Below are positions 53,529 to 61,848 of a stretch of DNA of 61,848 bases, in pieces. The translations under genes were made by a program, and so were the position numbers. Positions within the stretch are counted from its first letter, which is position 1. Each line of letters begins with the position of its first letter. The DNA lies in assembly GCF_002264395.1 (NCBI RefSeq), contig NZ_NFVA01000038.1, forward strand, positions 1-61,848, in the 5' to 3' direction. A model generated the notes under the pieces. That model saw only the letters and a list, made by a program, of their open reading frames with translations. It was not told the origin of the DNA and did no database searches. This stretch comes from Paenibacillus sp. VTT E-133291 (lineage in GTDB: Bacteria; Bacillota; Bacilli; Paenibacillales; Paenibacillaceae).

Positions 53529-53707
53529 AGGGAATAACTCCCTCAAATTCTGCTCATAAATACTTAAATACGAGTAATTAGGGAAATCCTCCCTCTAAAT
53601 CATCCATATTGGAGCATAACTCAGGTATTCACCCAAATTAAAGGGAGTTTTTCCCTAAAAAGATCAAATACAGATCCCCGTGGTCAGTTTATAGGGAGGA
53701 ATTCCCT
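53529..53707. repeat. four AGGGA-N5-TCCCT hairpin elements
   Basis: AGGGA and TCCCT flank exactly 5 nt at 53529-53543, 53580-53594, 53642-53656 and 53693-53707. Spacings between starts are 51, 62 and 51 bp. The first two share a TAATT flank immediately upstream. Confidence 0.85.
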
Positions 53708-53726
53708 TTAAACTGACCACAGGGAT
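53674..53726. repeat. long inverted repeat around the fourth AGGGA element
   Basis: 24-bp arms beginning ATCCCCGTGGTCAG and ending CTGACCACAGGGAT, 22 of 24 matching, close a 5-nt loop. No T run follows on either strand. Confidence 0.85.
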
Positions 53727-53804
53727 GAGGTAAGTGATCATGTTTAGATGCGTACGCCACTCTCTTTTCACGCACAACATATATATACAACACATTTAAC
53801 TGTA

Positions 53805-53973
53805 TCGATGCATTTAACACATCAAACTGCATCAACTCACACAGCACAATCGACGCATTCATCACATCTTAAATATCTACACATTCAACTCGCTCAGCAC
53901 ATTTGACGCATTTAACACATCTAAAACATCTACATATTCATCTCGCTCAGCACAATCGACGCATTTAACACAT
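53805..53973. repeat. degenerate 53-bp tandem repeat
   Basis: One 45-bp unit, two 53-bp units and a partial unit, each opening TCGACGCATTTAACACAT or a variant and closing CTCGCTCAGCACAA or a variant. Unit length is not a multiple of three and no frame stays open. Confidence 0.75.
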
Positions 53974-54101
53974 TTCCTACTCCAGAGACTTTGGATGCAT
54001 TTCTTACTTCATCCACTTCAGCGTAATTTACTTACTTCAGACACTTCTCATATATCTGCTGTTTCTCTTACAACTCATTCTTTTGCCACATCGGATAATC
54101 T

Positions 54102-55475
54102 CTACTTCCCCGACTTCGCCAGCTCTTCCTGCTCGTCGAAATAAAGGTTCAGCAGCTTCAAGAAGACATTAGGAAACGCATAATTAGCCATGTCCTCACG
54201 GTTGATCCAGCGAACAGCTCCGCCATCCTCTGGACTAGCATTGCCATCCTCAAATTTCTCGATGGGCACTTTACTGTCCATCTCTGGGAACAGGCCTGCT
54301 TCCGCGGTGTAGGCTTCCCGTCCTTCTGCCGCTATTGGCAGCGGAAGAGCGTCCTCCTCCCTGCAGCGATACACCTGCAGGGTCCACACGATATGGCTGA
54401 AGATATGCTCAGCAGCCATCCAGTGCTCCTCAGGCCGGGCGGAGATCCCGGCCTGCCGCAGTGACCGGCGCAGCCGGTCCCGCGCCGCGGCCTCCGGCAG
54501 CCGCGCGCTCTTAGCGCCGCCTTCGGCTGGCGGCGCCTGCCAGTGCGGCAGCTCCCACATACGGGCTAACAGCCCGCTTTGTGGCCGCTGCCGGATGAGC
54601 ACTTGGCCCGCGTGGGCACCGCGGCCCTCGATCAAGGCTGCCAGCCGCTCCTCTGGGCGCGGCGGCTTGGCCTTGGTCTTGACGGGCAGCGAAGTCTCGC
54701 AGCCCGCCAGGCGCGCAGCGCAATGCTCCATCACCGGGCAGGTTAAGCAGCTCGGTGATTTCGGGGTGCATACGAGCGCCCCGAGCTCCATAAGCGCCTG
54801 ATTAAAGGAGGCAGCTTCCCCCTCTGGGATCAGCTCAGCCGCCAGGCGCTCCATTTTCACGCGGGTGGGTCCCTTAGCGATATCATCCTCGATGAGGAAG
54901 TATCGGGACAACACCCGCATTACATTACCATCTACCGCTGGCTCCGGCCGATTAAACGCAATACTGAGAATAGCCCCTGCTGTGTAAGGACCCACTCCCT
55001 TTAAGCTGAACACCGCCTCACGATCATTCGGCACCTGTCCCCCATAAAGCTCCTTTACCTGCTTGGCTGCATGCTGTATATTACGTGCGCGGGAATAATA
55101 CCCTAAACCTTCCCAACACTTAAGCACGTCTTCTTCAGGGGCATCAGCGAGTGACTCCACCGTCGGAAAACGTTCAATAAAACGATTAAAATAAGGGATT
55201 ACCGTGTCTACCCTTGTCTGCTGCAGCATAATTTCAGAAATCCAAATATAATAAGGATTGCGATGCCTGCGCCAAGGCAAATCCCGCTTCTGCCCTTGAT
55301 ACCACTCCAGCAAATGATAACTGAAATATTGCTTGGCCTCCCGCAGCTCCTGATCTTGTTTATCTTGTCCTTCTTTTAAATCCACCTGTTTTTGTCGTTC
55401 ATCTCGCTCTAACAAATCTTGTCCTTCTCGTGCTTCTTCTCGTTCCTGCAAAACCTGTCGTTCTTGTTGTTTCAT
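54102..55475 (-). CDS. mutY: A/G-specific adenine glycosylase
   Basis: Removes adenine paired with 8-oxoguanine. Catalytic Glu in WISEIMLQQTRVDTV, helix-hairpin-helix LKGVGPYTAGAILSIAF and catalytic Asp in EPAVDGNVMRVLSR. The [4Fe-4S] Cys pattern is C-x6-C-x2-C-x5-C (from VCTPKSPSCLTC), followed by a C-terminal MutT-like domain (VLIRQRPQSGLLARMWELP). The start is the ATG 5 nt after AAGGAGAG. At 457 residues it is longer than usual. An N-terminal extension of about 45 residues is rich in Gln, Glu, Arg and Asp (LQEREEAREGQDLLERDER), and the interdomain part is GC-rich. It lies 37 bp after acpS. Confidence 0.93.
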   Translation of the reverse strand: MKQQERQVLQEREEAREGQDLLERDERQKQVDLKEGQDKQDQELREAKQYFSYHLLEWYQGQKRDLPWRRHRNPYYIWISEIMLQQTRVDTVIPYFNRFIERFPTVESLADAPEEDVLKCWEGLGYYSRARNIQHAAKQVKELYGGQVPNDREAVFSLKGVGPYTAGAILSIAFNRPEPAVDGNVMRVLSRYFLIEDDIAKGPTRVKMERLAAELIPEGEAASFNQALMELGALVCTPKSPSCLTCPVMEHCAARLAGCETSLPVKTKAKPPRPEERLAALIEGRGAHAGQVLIRQRPQSGLLARMWELPHWQAPPAEGGAKSARLPEAAARDRLRRSLRQAGISARPEEHWMAAEHIFSHIVWTLQVYRCREEDALPLPIAAEGREAYTAEAGLFPEMDSKVPIEKFEDGNASPEDGGAVRWINREDMANYAFPNVFLKLLNLYFDEQEELAKSGK

Positions 55476-55512
55476 TGTAACTCTCCTTGCCCTTCTATAA
55501 TCACGGTTCAAT

Positions 55513-55911
55513 TCATGAACCTAGCTCCTCCACCACCGCAAAAGCTGAAGCCAAATCACGGCCATGTGTTATCGTAAGATGAATGATATACTTCTGTCTT
55601 TCAGGTAGATCAAGTCTGCTCCAGGCTTCGCATGATAAGGTTACTTCCGGCTTACCTTTATGGTCAGGTAATATCTCAATATCCTGAAAACCAACCACAT
55701 TACCAATGCCACAGCCTAAAGCCTTCACAACGGCTTCCTTGGCAGCAAAACGCCCGGCTACGAACTCAGCCAACCTTCCACCTCGTTGCTCAGCAAGCTG
55801 GTACTCTTGCTCCGTTAGGATGCGCTGGTTAAATTTTTTCCCCTGTCCCCTAAGCATTACCTCAGAGATTCGCTCAATTTCTAACACATCATGTCCGATT
55901 CCGTAAATCAA
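55513..55911 (-). CDS. acpS: holo-[acyl-carrier-protein] synthase
   Basis: Transfers phosphopantetheine from CoA to acyl carrier protein. Signatures: IYGIGHDVLEIERI and GRFAAKEAVVKALGCGIG with the Mg-binding Asp and Glu. 132 residues, normal. The start is TTG 9 nt after AAGGAG; no ATG is available nearby. It is upstream of mutY on the same strand. Confidence 0.95.
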   Translation of the reverse strand: MIYGIGHDVLEIERISEVMLRGQGKKFNQRILTEQEYQLAEQRGGRLAEFVAGRFAAKEAVVKALGCGIGNVVGFQDIEILPDHKGKPEVTLSCEAWSRLDLPERQKYIIHLTITHGRDLASAFAVVEELGS

Positions 55912-56118
55912 AATTTCACGCTCCTTATGGACGTGTATCCTATACTACTTCAATAATGGTATGATCATTATACAGGTCTTTCATTTCAATTTTTAATTAT
56001 AGTCCTATAAGATTCTTTCTGCTATCTTAAAAGAAAATGCTTTGGAAGTCTATCCAGATGCCTTCGTGATCGACTTGCTGATTTACTTCATTTATATATA
56101 GAGAGAGGGGATTACCCT

Positions 56119-56940
56119 ATGCAGCATCGTAATTTCGAAATACCCGCTGGTGAAGACGCTGTTCTCCGCTGCTCACACTTTCCTGCCCAAGAAGCACCTA
56201 AGAGCCTTATCGTTATTGCACACGGCTACAAGGGCTTCAAAGATTGGGGGATGTTTCCTTACATAGCCACTACTCTCAGCCAAGATCATGAAGTGATCAC
56301 CTTCAACTTCTCACATGCCGGAATCGGAGAGGATCTGCTGCATTTTACCGAGCTTGAGAAATTCGCCCGCAACACCTTTCGTCGCGAGCTGAAGGATATG
56401 GAAATACTGTTGTCCTACCTTAGCCAGCACCCGAAATTTGGCAGCTTGCCCTTATTCCTTCTCGGGCATAGTCTTGGAGGGGGAATTTGTCTGGTCTACA
56501 CGCTTGACCATCCCAATGAAGTTAGCGGGGTCATTTCCTGGAACGGGGTTACGAAGCTCGATTTGTTGACGGAAGAACAAAAGCAGGAGATGAAGCAAAC
56601 AGGACGAACCCACGTCCTTAATGCACGCACGGGCCAACAAATGCCGCTGGATGCTGTTATTTTAGAAGATATGGAGAACCAACAAGAACGTTATAACATC
56701 CTTGAACGCATGAAGACAGCGTCCTTCCCAGTTGTTCTTATTCAAGGCAGTCTGGATGGAGTGCACCTCCGGCAAGGATCTGAGCAGCTCACTGAACTCC
56801 GACCCGATATTAACTGGGTTCATATTCCTGAGGGTAATCATACCTTCGGTACTGTGCATCCTTTTGCCGGCACTACCCCACAATTGGAGCTTGCGATTGC
56901 TTCGACCACTGATTTTATCGATCAAACGCTGGCTAACTAA
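56119..56940 (+). CDS. alpha/beta hydrolase
   Basis: 273 residues, cytoplasmic, no signal peptide. Motifs: IVIAHGYKGFKDWGMFPYIA (oxyanion loop), nucleophile Ser in LLGHSLGGGICLVY, Asp in IQGSLDGVH and His in PEGNHTFG. RBS AGAGAGGGG precedes the ATG. Single gene, convergent with nadE. Resembles BAAT/serine-aminopeptidase-like S9 hydrolases; substrate unknown. Confidence 0.88.
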   Translation: MQHRNFEIPAGEDAVLRCSHFPAQEAPKSLIVIAHGYKGFKDWGMFPYIATTLSQDHEVITFNFSHAGIGEDLLHFTELEKFARNTFRRELKDMEILLSYLSQHPKFGSLPLFLLGHSLGGGICLVYTLDHPNEVSGVISWNGVTKLDLLTEEQKQEMKQTGRTHVLNARTGQQMPLDAVILEDMENQQERYNILERMKTASFPVVLIQGSLDGVHLRQGSEQLTELRPDINWVHIPEGNHTFGTVHPFAGTTPQLELAIASTTDFIDQTLAN

Positions 56941-57051
56941 AATTCTTGTAGCTTATCCATCTCATAAAATATCCCCACAAAGTGAGGCTTTGCTTTGATG
57001 AATACTCAGATACTTTTTTTGGGACCCCAAATATATACTTTCTGATATGAT

Positions 57052-57096
57052 AAAAACCGCCACGAGAGCTGCTACAACGCAGATCCGTGGCGGTTT
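57052..57096. terminator. bidirectional terminator between the hydrolase and nadE
   Basis: AAACCGCCACG / CGTGGCGGTTT with inner partial pairing, and A/T runs on both flanks. It lies 15 bp after the nadE stop. Confidence 0.8.
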
Positions 57097-57111
57097 CTAC
57101 TGCTACCTATT

Positions 57112-57921
57112 CTAAATTCCAGGAATGACATTGCGCTTATGCGCCGTTCTCCGGTAATAATTCTCGAGTTTCTCAGCTACCTCAGGCTTAACCTGCTTGC
57201 CTTCCAAATAATCACTATTATCGTCATAAGTAATGCCCAGCTCGGTTTCATCCGTCTGACCCGGCCATAAGCCTGCCGTAGGTGCTTTAGTAACAATATC
57301 CGCAGGCACACCAATATGAGCAGCTAATTGACGAACCTGACGTTTATTAAGTGTGGATAGAGGTGTAATATCTACAGCGCCATCCCCCCACTTGGTGTAG
57401 AAACCCGTAATGGCTTCTGAAGCATGATCCGTTCCTACTACAATCAGATTGTTCTCAAAAGAGAGCGCATATTGCATAACCATACGTGTTCTCGCTTTAA
57501 CATTACCCTTGCCTTGATGGGTCATATGACGATGTTGCCCCAAGGACTTCAGGCTATGCTCTACTTCAAGCGCAATCTCATTTACAGCTTCCTCAATGTT
57601 TGTCTCCACGGTATGGGTCAGATTAAAGGCTTTAGCGACATCATAACTGTGCTGGATATCCTCTTGAACACCATATGGCTGGTAGACGCCAAGCGTAATA
57701 TACTCTGTGCCTTCTTGAGCCGACAGCTCGTCTGTAGCCAGCTTACATAGACCCGCAGCTACCGCGCTGTCCACCCCGCCGCTAATGGCGATCAATAATC
57801 CTTTGGCCCCTGCCTTCAGCACGTACGACTTTAAGAAATCAACCCGTTTGCGTACCTCATCTTCTACATCAATCGTTGGCTTCACACCAAGATCAGCAAT
57901 AATTTCTTCCTGTAAACTCAC
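57112..57921 (-). CDS. nadE: ammonia-dependent NAD synthetase
   Basis: Amidates deamido-NAD to NAD. PP-loop LLIAISGGVDSAVAAGLC, VVGTDHASEAITGFYTKWGD, and PTAGLWPGQTDETELGITYD. 269 residues and no glutaminase domain, so it is the ammonia-using form as in Bacillus. The start chosen is GTG (MSLQEEIIADLGVKP) 6 nt after GGGGTG, three codons inside the frame. Monocistronic. Confidence 0.95.
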   Translation of the reverse strand: MSLQEEIIADLGVKPTIDVEDEVRKRVDFLKSYVLKAGAKGLLIAISGGVDSAVAAGLCKLATDELSAQEGTEYITLGVYQPYGVQEDIQHSYDVAKAFNLTHTVETNIEEAVNEIALEVEHSLKSLGQHRHMTHQGKGNVKARTRMVMQYALSFENNLIVVGTDHASEAITGFYTKWGDGAVDITPLSTLNKRQVRQLAAHIGVPADIVTKAPTAGLWPGQTDETELGITYDDNSDYLEGKQVKPEVAEKLENYYRRTAHKRNVIPGI

Positions 57922-58032
57922 AAACCACACCCCGTTCCATCAGAAATGGTTCCATATCCATCAAAATATCCATACCAAGTGAAGCTCTGTGCTTCTAAGT
58001 ATATTCTATCCCATTATCGCTCTTATATTTTG

Positions 58033-58071
58033 AAAAATCCCGCAACAGCCGAATTACCGACTATTGCGAGA
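58033..58071 (-). terminator. terminator of the bacilliredoxin gene
   Basis: On the minus strand TCTCGCAATAGTCG / CGGCTGTTGCGGGA (three G-U-type changes) around GTAATT, then TTTTT. Confidence 0.8.
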
Positions 58072-58089
58072 TTATATGGAATAACTTTT

Positions 58090-58524
58090 TTACTTGCAAA
58101 AACGATCAAAAACTTCTTTCAACTCAGCAGCAATTTCAGCAGCTGAACGATTCTCAACACTATGGCGTTCAATAAAATGAACGAGCTCTCCATCCTTCAT
58201 CAATGCGATGGAAGGGGAAGATGGCGGATAAGGAGCAAAATATTCACGCGCTTTAGCAGTAGCTTCTTTCTCTTGACCTGCAAACACTGTGAACAAGTGA
58301 TCCGGAGCGATCTCATTTTGCAATGCCTGAGCTACACCAGGACGGCATTGTCCAGCAGCACAACCACAGACCGAATTCACGACTACAAGCGCCGTACCTT
58401 TTGCGGTAGGAAGAGTGGCTTCCACCTCTTCTGGAGTCATAAGCTCCTGAAACCCAATGCTTGTAAGGTCATCACGCATAGGCTGAATCGAATCTCTCAT
58501 ATATTGATTAAAAGACATGGACAT
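58090..58524 (-). CDS. bacilliredoxin (BrxA/BrxB family)
   Basis: De-bacillithiolation redox protein of low-GC Gram-positives. Thioredoxin-like fold with the CGC active site in VVVNSVCGCAAGQCRPGVA and the family N-terminus SFNQYMRDSIQPMRDDLTSI. The start chosen is the ATG after AAGGAGAG (MSMSFNQYM), 144 residues; a 40-codon extension in frame is unsupported and would overlap the kinase gene. It lies about 115 bp after the kinase gene. Presence of this family implies bacillithiol as the cell's thiol. Confidence 0.93.
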   Translation of the reverse strand: MSMSFNQYMRDSIQPMRDDLTSIGFQELMTPEEVEATLPTAKGTALVVVNSVCGCAAGQCRPGVAQALQNEIAPDHLFTVFAGQEKEATAKAREYFAPYPPSSPSIALMKDGELVHFIERHSVENRSAAEIAAELKEVFDRFCK

Positions 58525-58640
58525 TTCTCTGCACTCTCCTTCACTAATTACTGTTTTGTCAGATAACATTACAGCAGTACTTACTAACTTTATTATACAT
58601 TCATACTCTGTGAAAGCAAGAGATGCTGCAGTAACCTGAT

Positions 58641-60362
58641 TCAATCCGCAAGCATGGCTTCGCTATATTCTTCCTTTGCTAAAGGGAAGGAGATGGTAAA
58701 TACTGTACCCTCCCCTTCTACAGAATCTACAGTTATTTTGCCGTTATGCCGTTCCACAATACTGAGACACAAGGATAACCCTAGACCCGTTCCCTCCCTT
58801 TTTGTTGTGAAAAAAGGGGAAAACAACTTCTCTCGTTGACTTTCCGACATACCTATTCCTCTATCCCTTACAATCAGCTCCACCTGATCCTGATTACTGT
58901 GTGTTTCCAGTGTCAGAATCCCCTTGGATCCCATAGCCTCCATACCGTTGCGGCCTAAATTAAGGATAAGCTGCTTTATTTCCCGAACGTTTAACTCCAA
59001 TTCATGGATGGATGCGTTCAGCTTTAACTCAACACTTTGACCACGAAGATTAGCATCCGCCCATAGCAGCGGACTGACTTCTTCTATAACTCGGTGTAAA
59101 AGCACCTTCTCCTTATCGGATATCCGGCTCTGCGCCAGCGATAGGAAATCGTTAATAATGCTATTCGCCCGATCCAGTTCCTCGAGCACGATCTGATAAT
59201 AAGAATCCAAATCATCCGAACTCTTTTCTCTCATCAGCTGCAAGAATCCACGAACTACCGCCATAGGATTACGAATCTCATGGGTAATTCCGGCAGCCAT
59301 CTGCCCTACTAAGCTCAAACGTTCCACATGGTCAAGCTCAGAACGGAGTTTCACTTCATCCGTAATATCCTGTGCAATGAGTACCACTCCACTCGTTAAT
59401 CCTGAGTTCTTATGCATTAGTGGTGCTGAATAAATTTGATAGATCCGCGTTCCATGAATCATTCGCTCATGAGAACGCCGTTTATGCTGAATGTTATCCC
59501 GTACCCGCATATATGCATCAGCATCCGCTGAACCATTAAAAAACTCCCTAACCGGCTTGCCAATAATATCTTCCCTTCTCAAATTGGGATAATGAATTCG
59601 TGCCATTCCCAACATACAATCATTAAGGTCGGTCACAACTCCGTGATCATCCAGAGACATAATACTGAGAGGTACTACATTTGTAATCTGCTGCAGCTTC
59701 TCAGACTCCCACTGGAAATTATCACTTATACTTTCCATATGTACTTTAGCCCGCCAACTACTCCAGACCATTTCAACAAAATAAACAAAAATACCACCTA
59801 GCGCGATCGTGAAAAAAAGATACACAGTAATCAAAAACGACTCGCCAGAATGGGCTTCATATATATTTTCCCCACCTATAATAGGTACAAGTGCAATGAA
59901 CAACATGTTCGGACAAAGAACCATCCATAACATTCCTATCTTCTCTACCACTGTGCCTTTCTTAAAAGGCTTAGCCAGCCCAAATAGCAACGGATATAAT
60001 AATATTCCTGAATTTAATATCATATTACTTATTCCGGTTGGCTCTGCAATGATTATATTGCAGACAAGCAAACAGATGGACAACAGAATCCCTGAACGTA
60101 CAGTTCCATATAAAATACCGATATAAGCAGGGATCATTCCTAAATTCAAATAAGCAATACCGAATAAAGTCGTCGAAAGAAGTGAGCATAGAATAAGGCT
60201 TAACGTACACGCCAAAACCAAAAAAGTTTGATTATCCGGGAAACTACCCTTTTTTCGAGCCACAAGCCCCCGGTCCACCCACCACTGAATCAGAAAAAGA
60301 AAGGAGCATGCTGCCGATATTTGCAATAATATATCCTTAATTGCGCCAATAATTACAATCAC
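58641..60362 (-). CDS. membrane sensor histidine kinase, KinB-like (5TM-LYT, PAS)
   Basis: 573 residues. N-terminal 5-6 helix sensor of the 5TMR-LYT type (about 5-200; LSLILCSLLSTTLFGIAYLN, GMIPAYIGILYGTVRSGILL). A PAS domain follows at about 235-350 (VVPLSIMSLDDHGVVTDLND, YQIYSAPLMHKNSG). HisKA has phospho-His in AAGITHEIRNPMAVVRGFLQ. The ATPase domain carries N-box LILNLGRNGMEAM, G1 VRDRGIGMSES, F-box FFTTKREGTGLGL. No response regulator is adjacent, as for orphan sporulation kinases feeding Spo0F. Start: GTG opening the frame with GGGGTG nearby; the start is uncertain by a few codons. Confidence 0.9.
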   Translation of the reverse strand: MIVIIGAIKDILLQISAACSFLFLIQWWVDRGLVARKKGSFPDNQTFLVLACTLSLILCSLLSTTLFGIAYLNLGMIPAYIGILYGTVRSGILLSICLLVCNIIIAEPTGISNMILNSGILLYPLLFGLAKPFKKGTVVEKIGMLWMVLCPNMLFIALVPIIGGENIYEAHSGESFLITVYLFFTIALGGIFVYFVEMVWSSWRAKVHMESISDNFQWESEKLQQITNVVPLSIMSLDDHGVVTDLNDCMLGMARIHYPNLRREDIIGKPVREFFNGSADADAYMRVRDNIQHKRRSHERMIHGTRIYQIYSAPLMHKNSGLTSGVVLIAQDITDEVKLRSELDHVERLSLVGQMAAGITHEIRNPMAVVRGFLQLMREKSSDDLDSYYQIVLEELDRANSIINDFLSLAQSRISDKEKVLLHRVIEEVSPLLWADANLRGQSVELKLNASIHELELNVREIKQLILNLGRNGMEAMGSKGILTLETHSNQDQVELIVRDRGIGMSESQREKLFSPFFTTKREGTGLGLSLCLSIVERHNGKITVDSVEGEGTVFTISFPLAKEEYSEAMLAD

Positions 60363-60541
60363 ACCCCAAAATGGACAAATTGCCCTACATGTCTAGATTA
60401 AAGCACAGGATCACTCTTCTGACAACGAATTATCACTAAGTGGATGGACAAGACTGGTTACATGAGAGTCAGAATGGTATGATTCCGTTAGGAAAACACG
60501 AAGTAACACCCGTGTCTTAACATGTAAAGGAGTAAAATTTC

Positions 60542-61810
60542 ATGAGCAACTTCGATGTGATCGTCATAGGTGGCGGCCCTTCGGGATTAATGGCAAGTGT
60601 AGCCGCAGCAGAACACGGGGCATCCGTGCTACTGATCGATAAGGGAGCTAAGCTAGGGCGAAAGCTCGGGATATCTGGTGGCGGACGCTGCAATGTAACG
60701 AACGTCAAGGAGAGAGATGAGTTAATCTCCTATATCCCGGGAAACGGGCGGTTTTTGTATAGCGCCTTCGACCATTTTAATAATCAAGATATCATTGCCT
60801 TTTTTGAAGGCTTAGGTATTGCATTAAAAGAAGAAGACAACGGACGGATGTTTCCCGTCTCCGATAAAGCCTCCAGCGTTGTCTCCGCCTTAATCAACAA
60901 AGTACGGAGTCTAGGTGTGCAGATTATGACAGATAGTCCTGTCTCACATGTAATATATGAAGAAGGGGCTGTTAAGGGTGTTCAGCTGGGCTCCGGCAAA
61001 ACGATTTCCAGTGCTGCCGTAATCATCGCCACCGGAGGAAAGTCCGTTCCTCAGACTGGCTCTACAGGAGATGGGTACCCATGGGCTGAAGCCGCAGGCC
61101 ACACCATTACTGAGCTATTTCCGACAGAGGTACCGATTATTTCACGGGAAGAGTGGATTAAATCCGGTGAGCTGCAAGGATTGTCGCTACGCGATGTGGC
61201 ACTAACTGTCTGGAATCAAAAAGGAAAGAAGGTCATTTCTCATCGCGGAGATATGATATTCACCCATTTTGGATTATCCGGGCCAATTGCACTGCGCTGC
61301 AGCCAATTTCTGAGACAGGTCCAGCGTAAATCAGGGACTGACACTGTTGAGATGTCCATCGATCTCTTCCCTGATCTGAACTTGCAAGAAGTGGAATCAT
61401 TGCTGCAAGACAAGCTGGACCAGGAGCCGAAGAAAGCTATCCGCAATTCACTAAAGGGGCTGCTGCCAGAACGTCTCATTCCCCTCTTGTTAGCTAAAGC
61501 TGACCTGGATGGAGATATTACGGGGCATCATGTATCCAAGAATGGATTGCTTGCGCTAGCAGGCATCTTGAAAAGGATGCCCGTTAATGTTCATGGTACC
61601 CGTTCCCTATCCGAAGCCTTTGTTACAGGCGGCGGCGTAAATCTGAAAGAGATCGATCCCAAAAGAATGGAATCGAAGCTTATGCAAGGGTTATTCTTCT
61701 GTGGAGAGGTACTCGATATCCATGGCTACACTGGTGGCTACAATATAACAGCCGCATTCTCTACTGGGTATACAGCAGGCAAACATGCTGCTGACCTTCG
61801 CCTTAGCTAA
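60542..61810 (+). CDS. BaiN/HI0933-like NAD(P)/FAD-dependent flavoprotein
   Basis: 422 residues. Rossmann FAD site VIVIGGGPSGLMASVAAAEH, then family signature KLGRKLGISGGGRCNVTN, VIIATGGKSVPQTGSTGDGY, FTHFGLSGPIALRCS and the C-terminal VTGGGVNLKEIDPKRMESK with FFCGEVLDIHGYTGGYN. This family of flavoproteins includes BaiN; the physiological substrate in Bacillales is unclear. RBS AAAGGAG precedes the ATG. Divergent from the kinase gene by about 180 bp. Confidence 0.92.
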   Translation: MSNFDVIVIGGGPSGLMASVAAAEHGASVLLIDKGAKLGRKLGISGGGRCNVTNVKERDELISYIPGNGRFLYSAFDHFNNQDIIAFFEGLGIALKEEDNGRMFPVSDKASSVVSALINKVRSLGVQIMTDSPVSHVIYEEGAVKGVQLGSGKTISSAAVIIATGGKSVPQTGSTGDGYPWAEAAGHTITELFPTEVPIISREEWIKSGELQGLSLRDVALTVWNQKGKKVISHRGDMIFTHFGLSGPIALRCSQFLRQVQRKSGTDTVEMSIDLFPDLNLQEVESLLQDKLDQEPKKAIRNSLKGLLPERLIPLLLAKADLDGDITGHHVSKNGLLALAGILKRMPVNVHGTRSLSEAFVTGGGVNLKEIDPKRMESKLMQGLFFCGEVLDIHGYTGGYNITAAFSTGYTAGKHAADLRLS

Positions 61811-61848
61811 TGCGGTGCAACTAAAAACAGCGTGAATTGAGAAGCTTC

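Larger units (their letters stand above)
53286..54101. other. repeat-rich noncoding region between sodA and mutY
   Basis: About 0.8 kb without a supported gene. It holds, in order, a 16-bp tandem array, four AGGGA-N5-TCCCT hairpins (the last inside a 24-bp-arm inverted repeat), and a 45-53-bp degenerate tandem repeat. The stretch from about 53980 to 54100 is T/C-rich without recognised signals. No tRNA, transposase or CRISPR structure is present. Confidence 0.75.

Noticed and set aside
53317..53973. CRISPR array
   Set aside because: Repeats are adjacent and degenerate, with no unique spacers of constant length and no cas genes.
58525..58644. 40-codon extension of the bacilliredoxin overlapping the kinase gene
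   Set aside because: No RBS; family N-terminus begins at SFNQYMRDS, preceded by AAGGAGAG.

Overview
The window looks like a chromosomal segment of a Paenibacillus-type member of the Bacillales. The evidence is low-to-mid GC, purine-rich Shine-Dalgarno sites, frequent TTG and GTG starts, a guanine riboswitch with PurR-like boxes before a PbuG-type permease, a KinB-like sporulation-type kinase, bacilliredoxin, YneF, LCP and UvsE proteins, and copper-amine-oxidase-like 'stalk' domains on secreted enzymes. No rRNA, tRNA, insertion sequence, prophage or CRISPR array was found.

Left part (1-8.1 kb): a minus-strand surface-glycosylation island. Three GT-C membrane glycosyltransferases overlap by 4 bp, and each carries a beta-sandwich carbohydrate-binding-like module in a different place. 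They are followed by a GT2 polyprenyl-phosphate glycosyltransferase, a GtrA protein and a class D sortase. The GT2/GtrA pair would supply lipid-linked sugar on the outer face, the GT-Cs would transfer it to exported acceptors, and the sortase acts on surface proteins.

8.2-17.3 kb: purine metabolism. A PbuG-type permease has PurR-like boxes, a promoter, a C74-type purine riboswitch and a terminator. Then come a small membrane protein, a type-B carboxylesterase, a GntR regulator, deoB, deoD with a palindromic operator, and guaA. Two related terminator hairpins bracket the gntR-deoB-deoD segment.

17.3-41.6 kb: cell envelope and housekeeping genes. These are a TgpA-like transglutaminase and a DUF58 protein behind a NodB deacetylase, DedA, an MFS exporter, a WYL regulator with a zinc-ribbon gene, a 1429-residue BcrAD/HgdB-type activase, Bcp, an LCP protein, HemL, peptide deformylase, an SGNH hydrolase, an inositol-phosphatase-like protein, and an amidase-ddl-hypothetical-uvsE operon.

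41.7-61.8 kb: aconitase and a convergent IclR regulator share a GTTTCA-N5-TGAAAC operator-like motif in their leaders. Next come a membrane alpha/beta hydrolase, a fusion of a helical domain to Fe/Mn superoxide dismutase, folE, yneF, queG, signal peptidase I, an acetyltransferase and sodA. About 0.9 kb of repeat-rich noncoding DNA follows, with a 16-bp tandem array, four AGGGA-N5-TCCCT hairpins and a 53-bp repeat. The window ends with mutY, acpS, a second alpha/beta hydrolase, nadE, a bacilliredoxin, a KinB-like kinase and a BaiN/HI0933-type flavoprotein.

The strongest leads are the shared acnA/iclR operator, the repeat-rich region after sodA, the module-decorated GT-C island and the superoxide dismutase fusion. 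All product calls come from motif reading without database searches. Promoter and operator calls are pattern-based.
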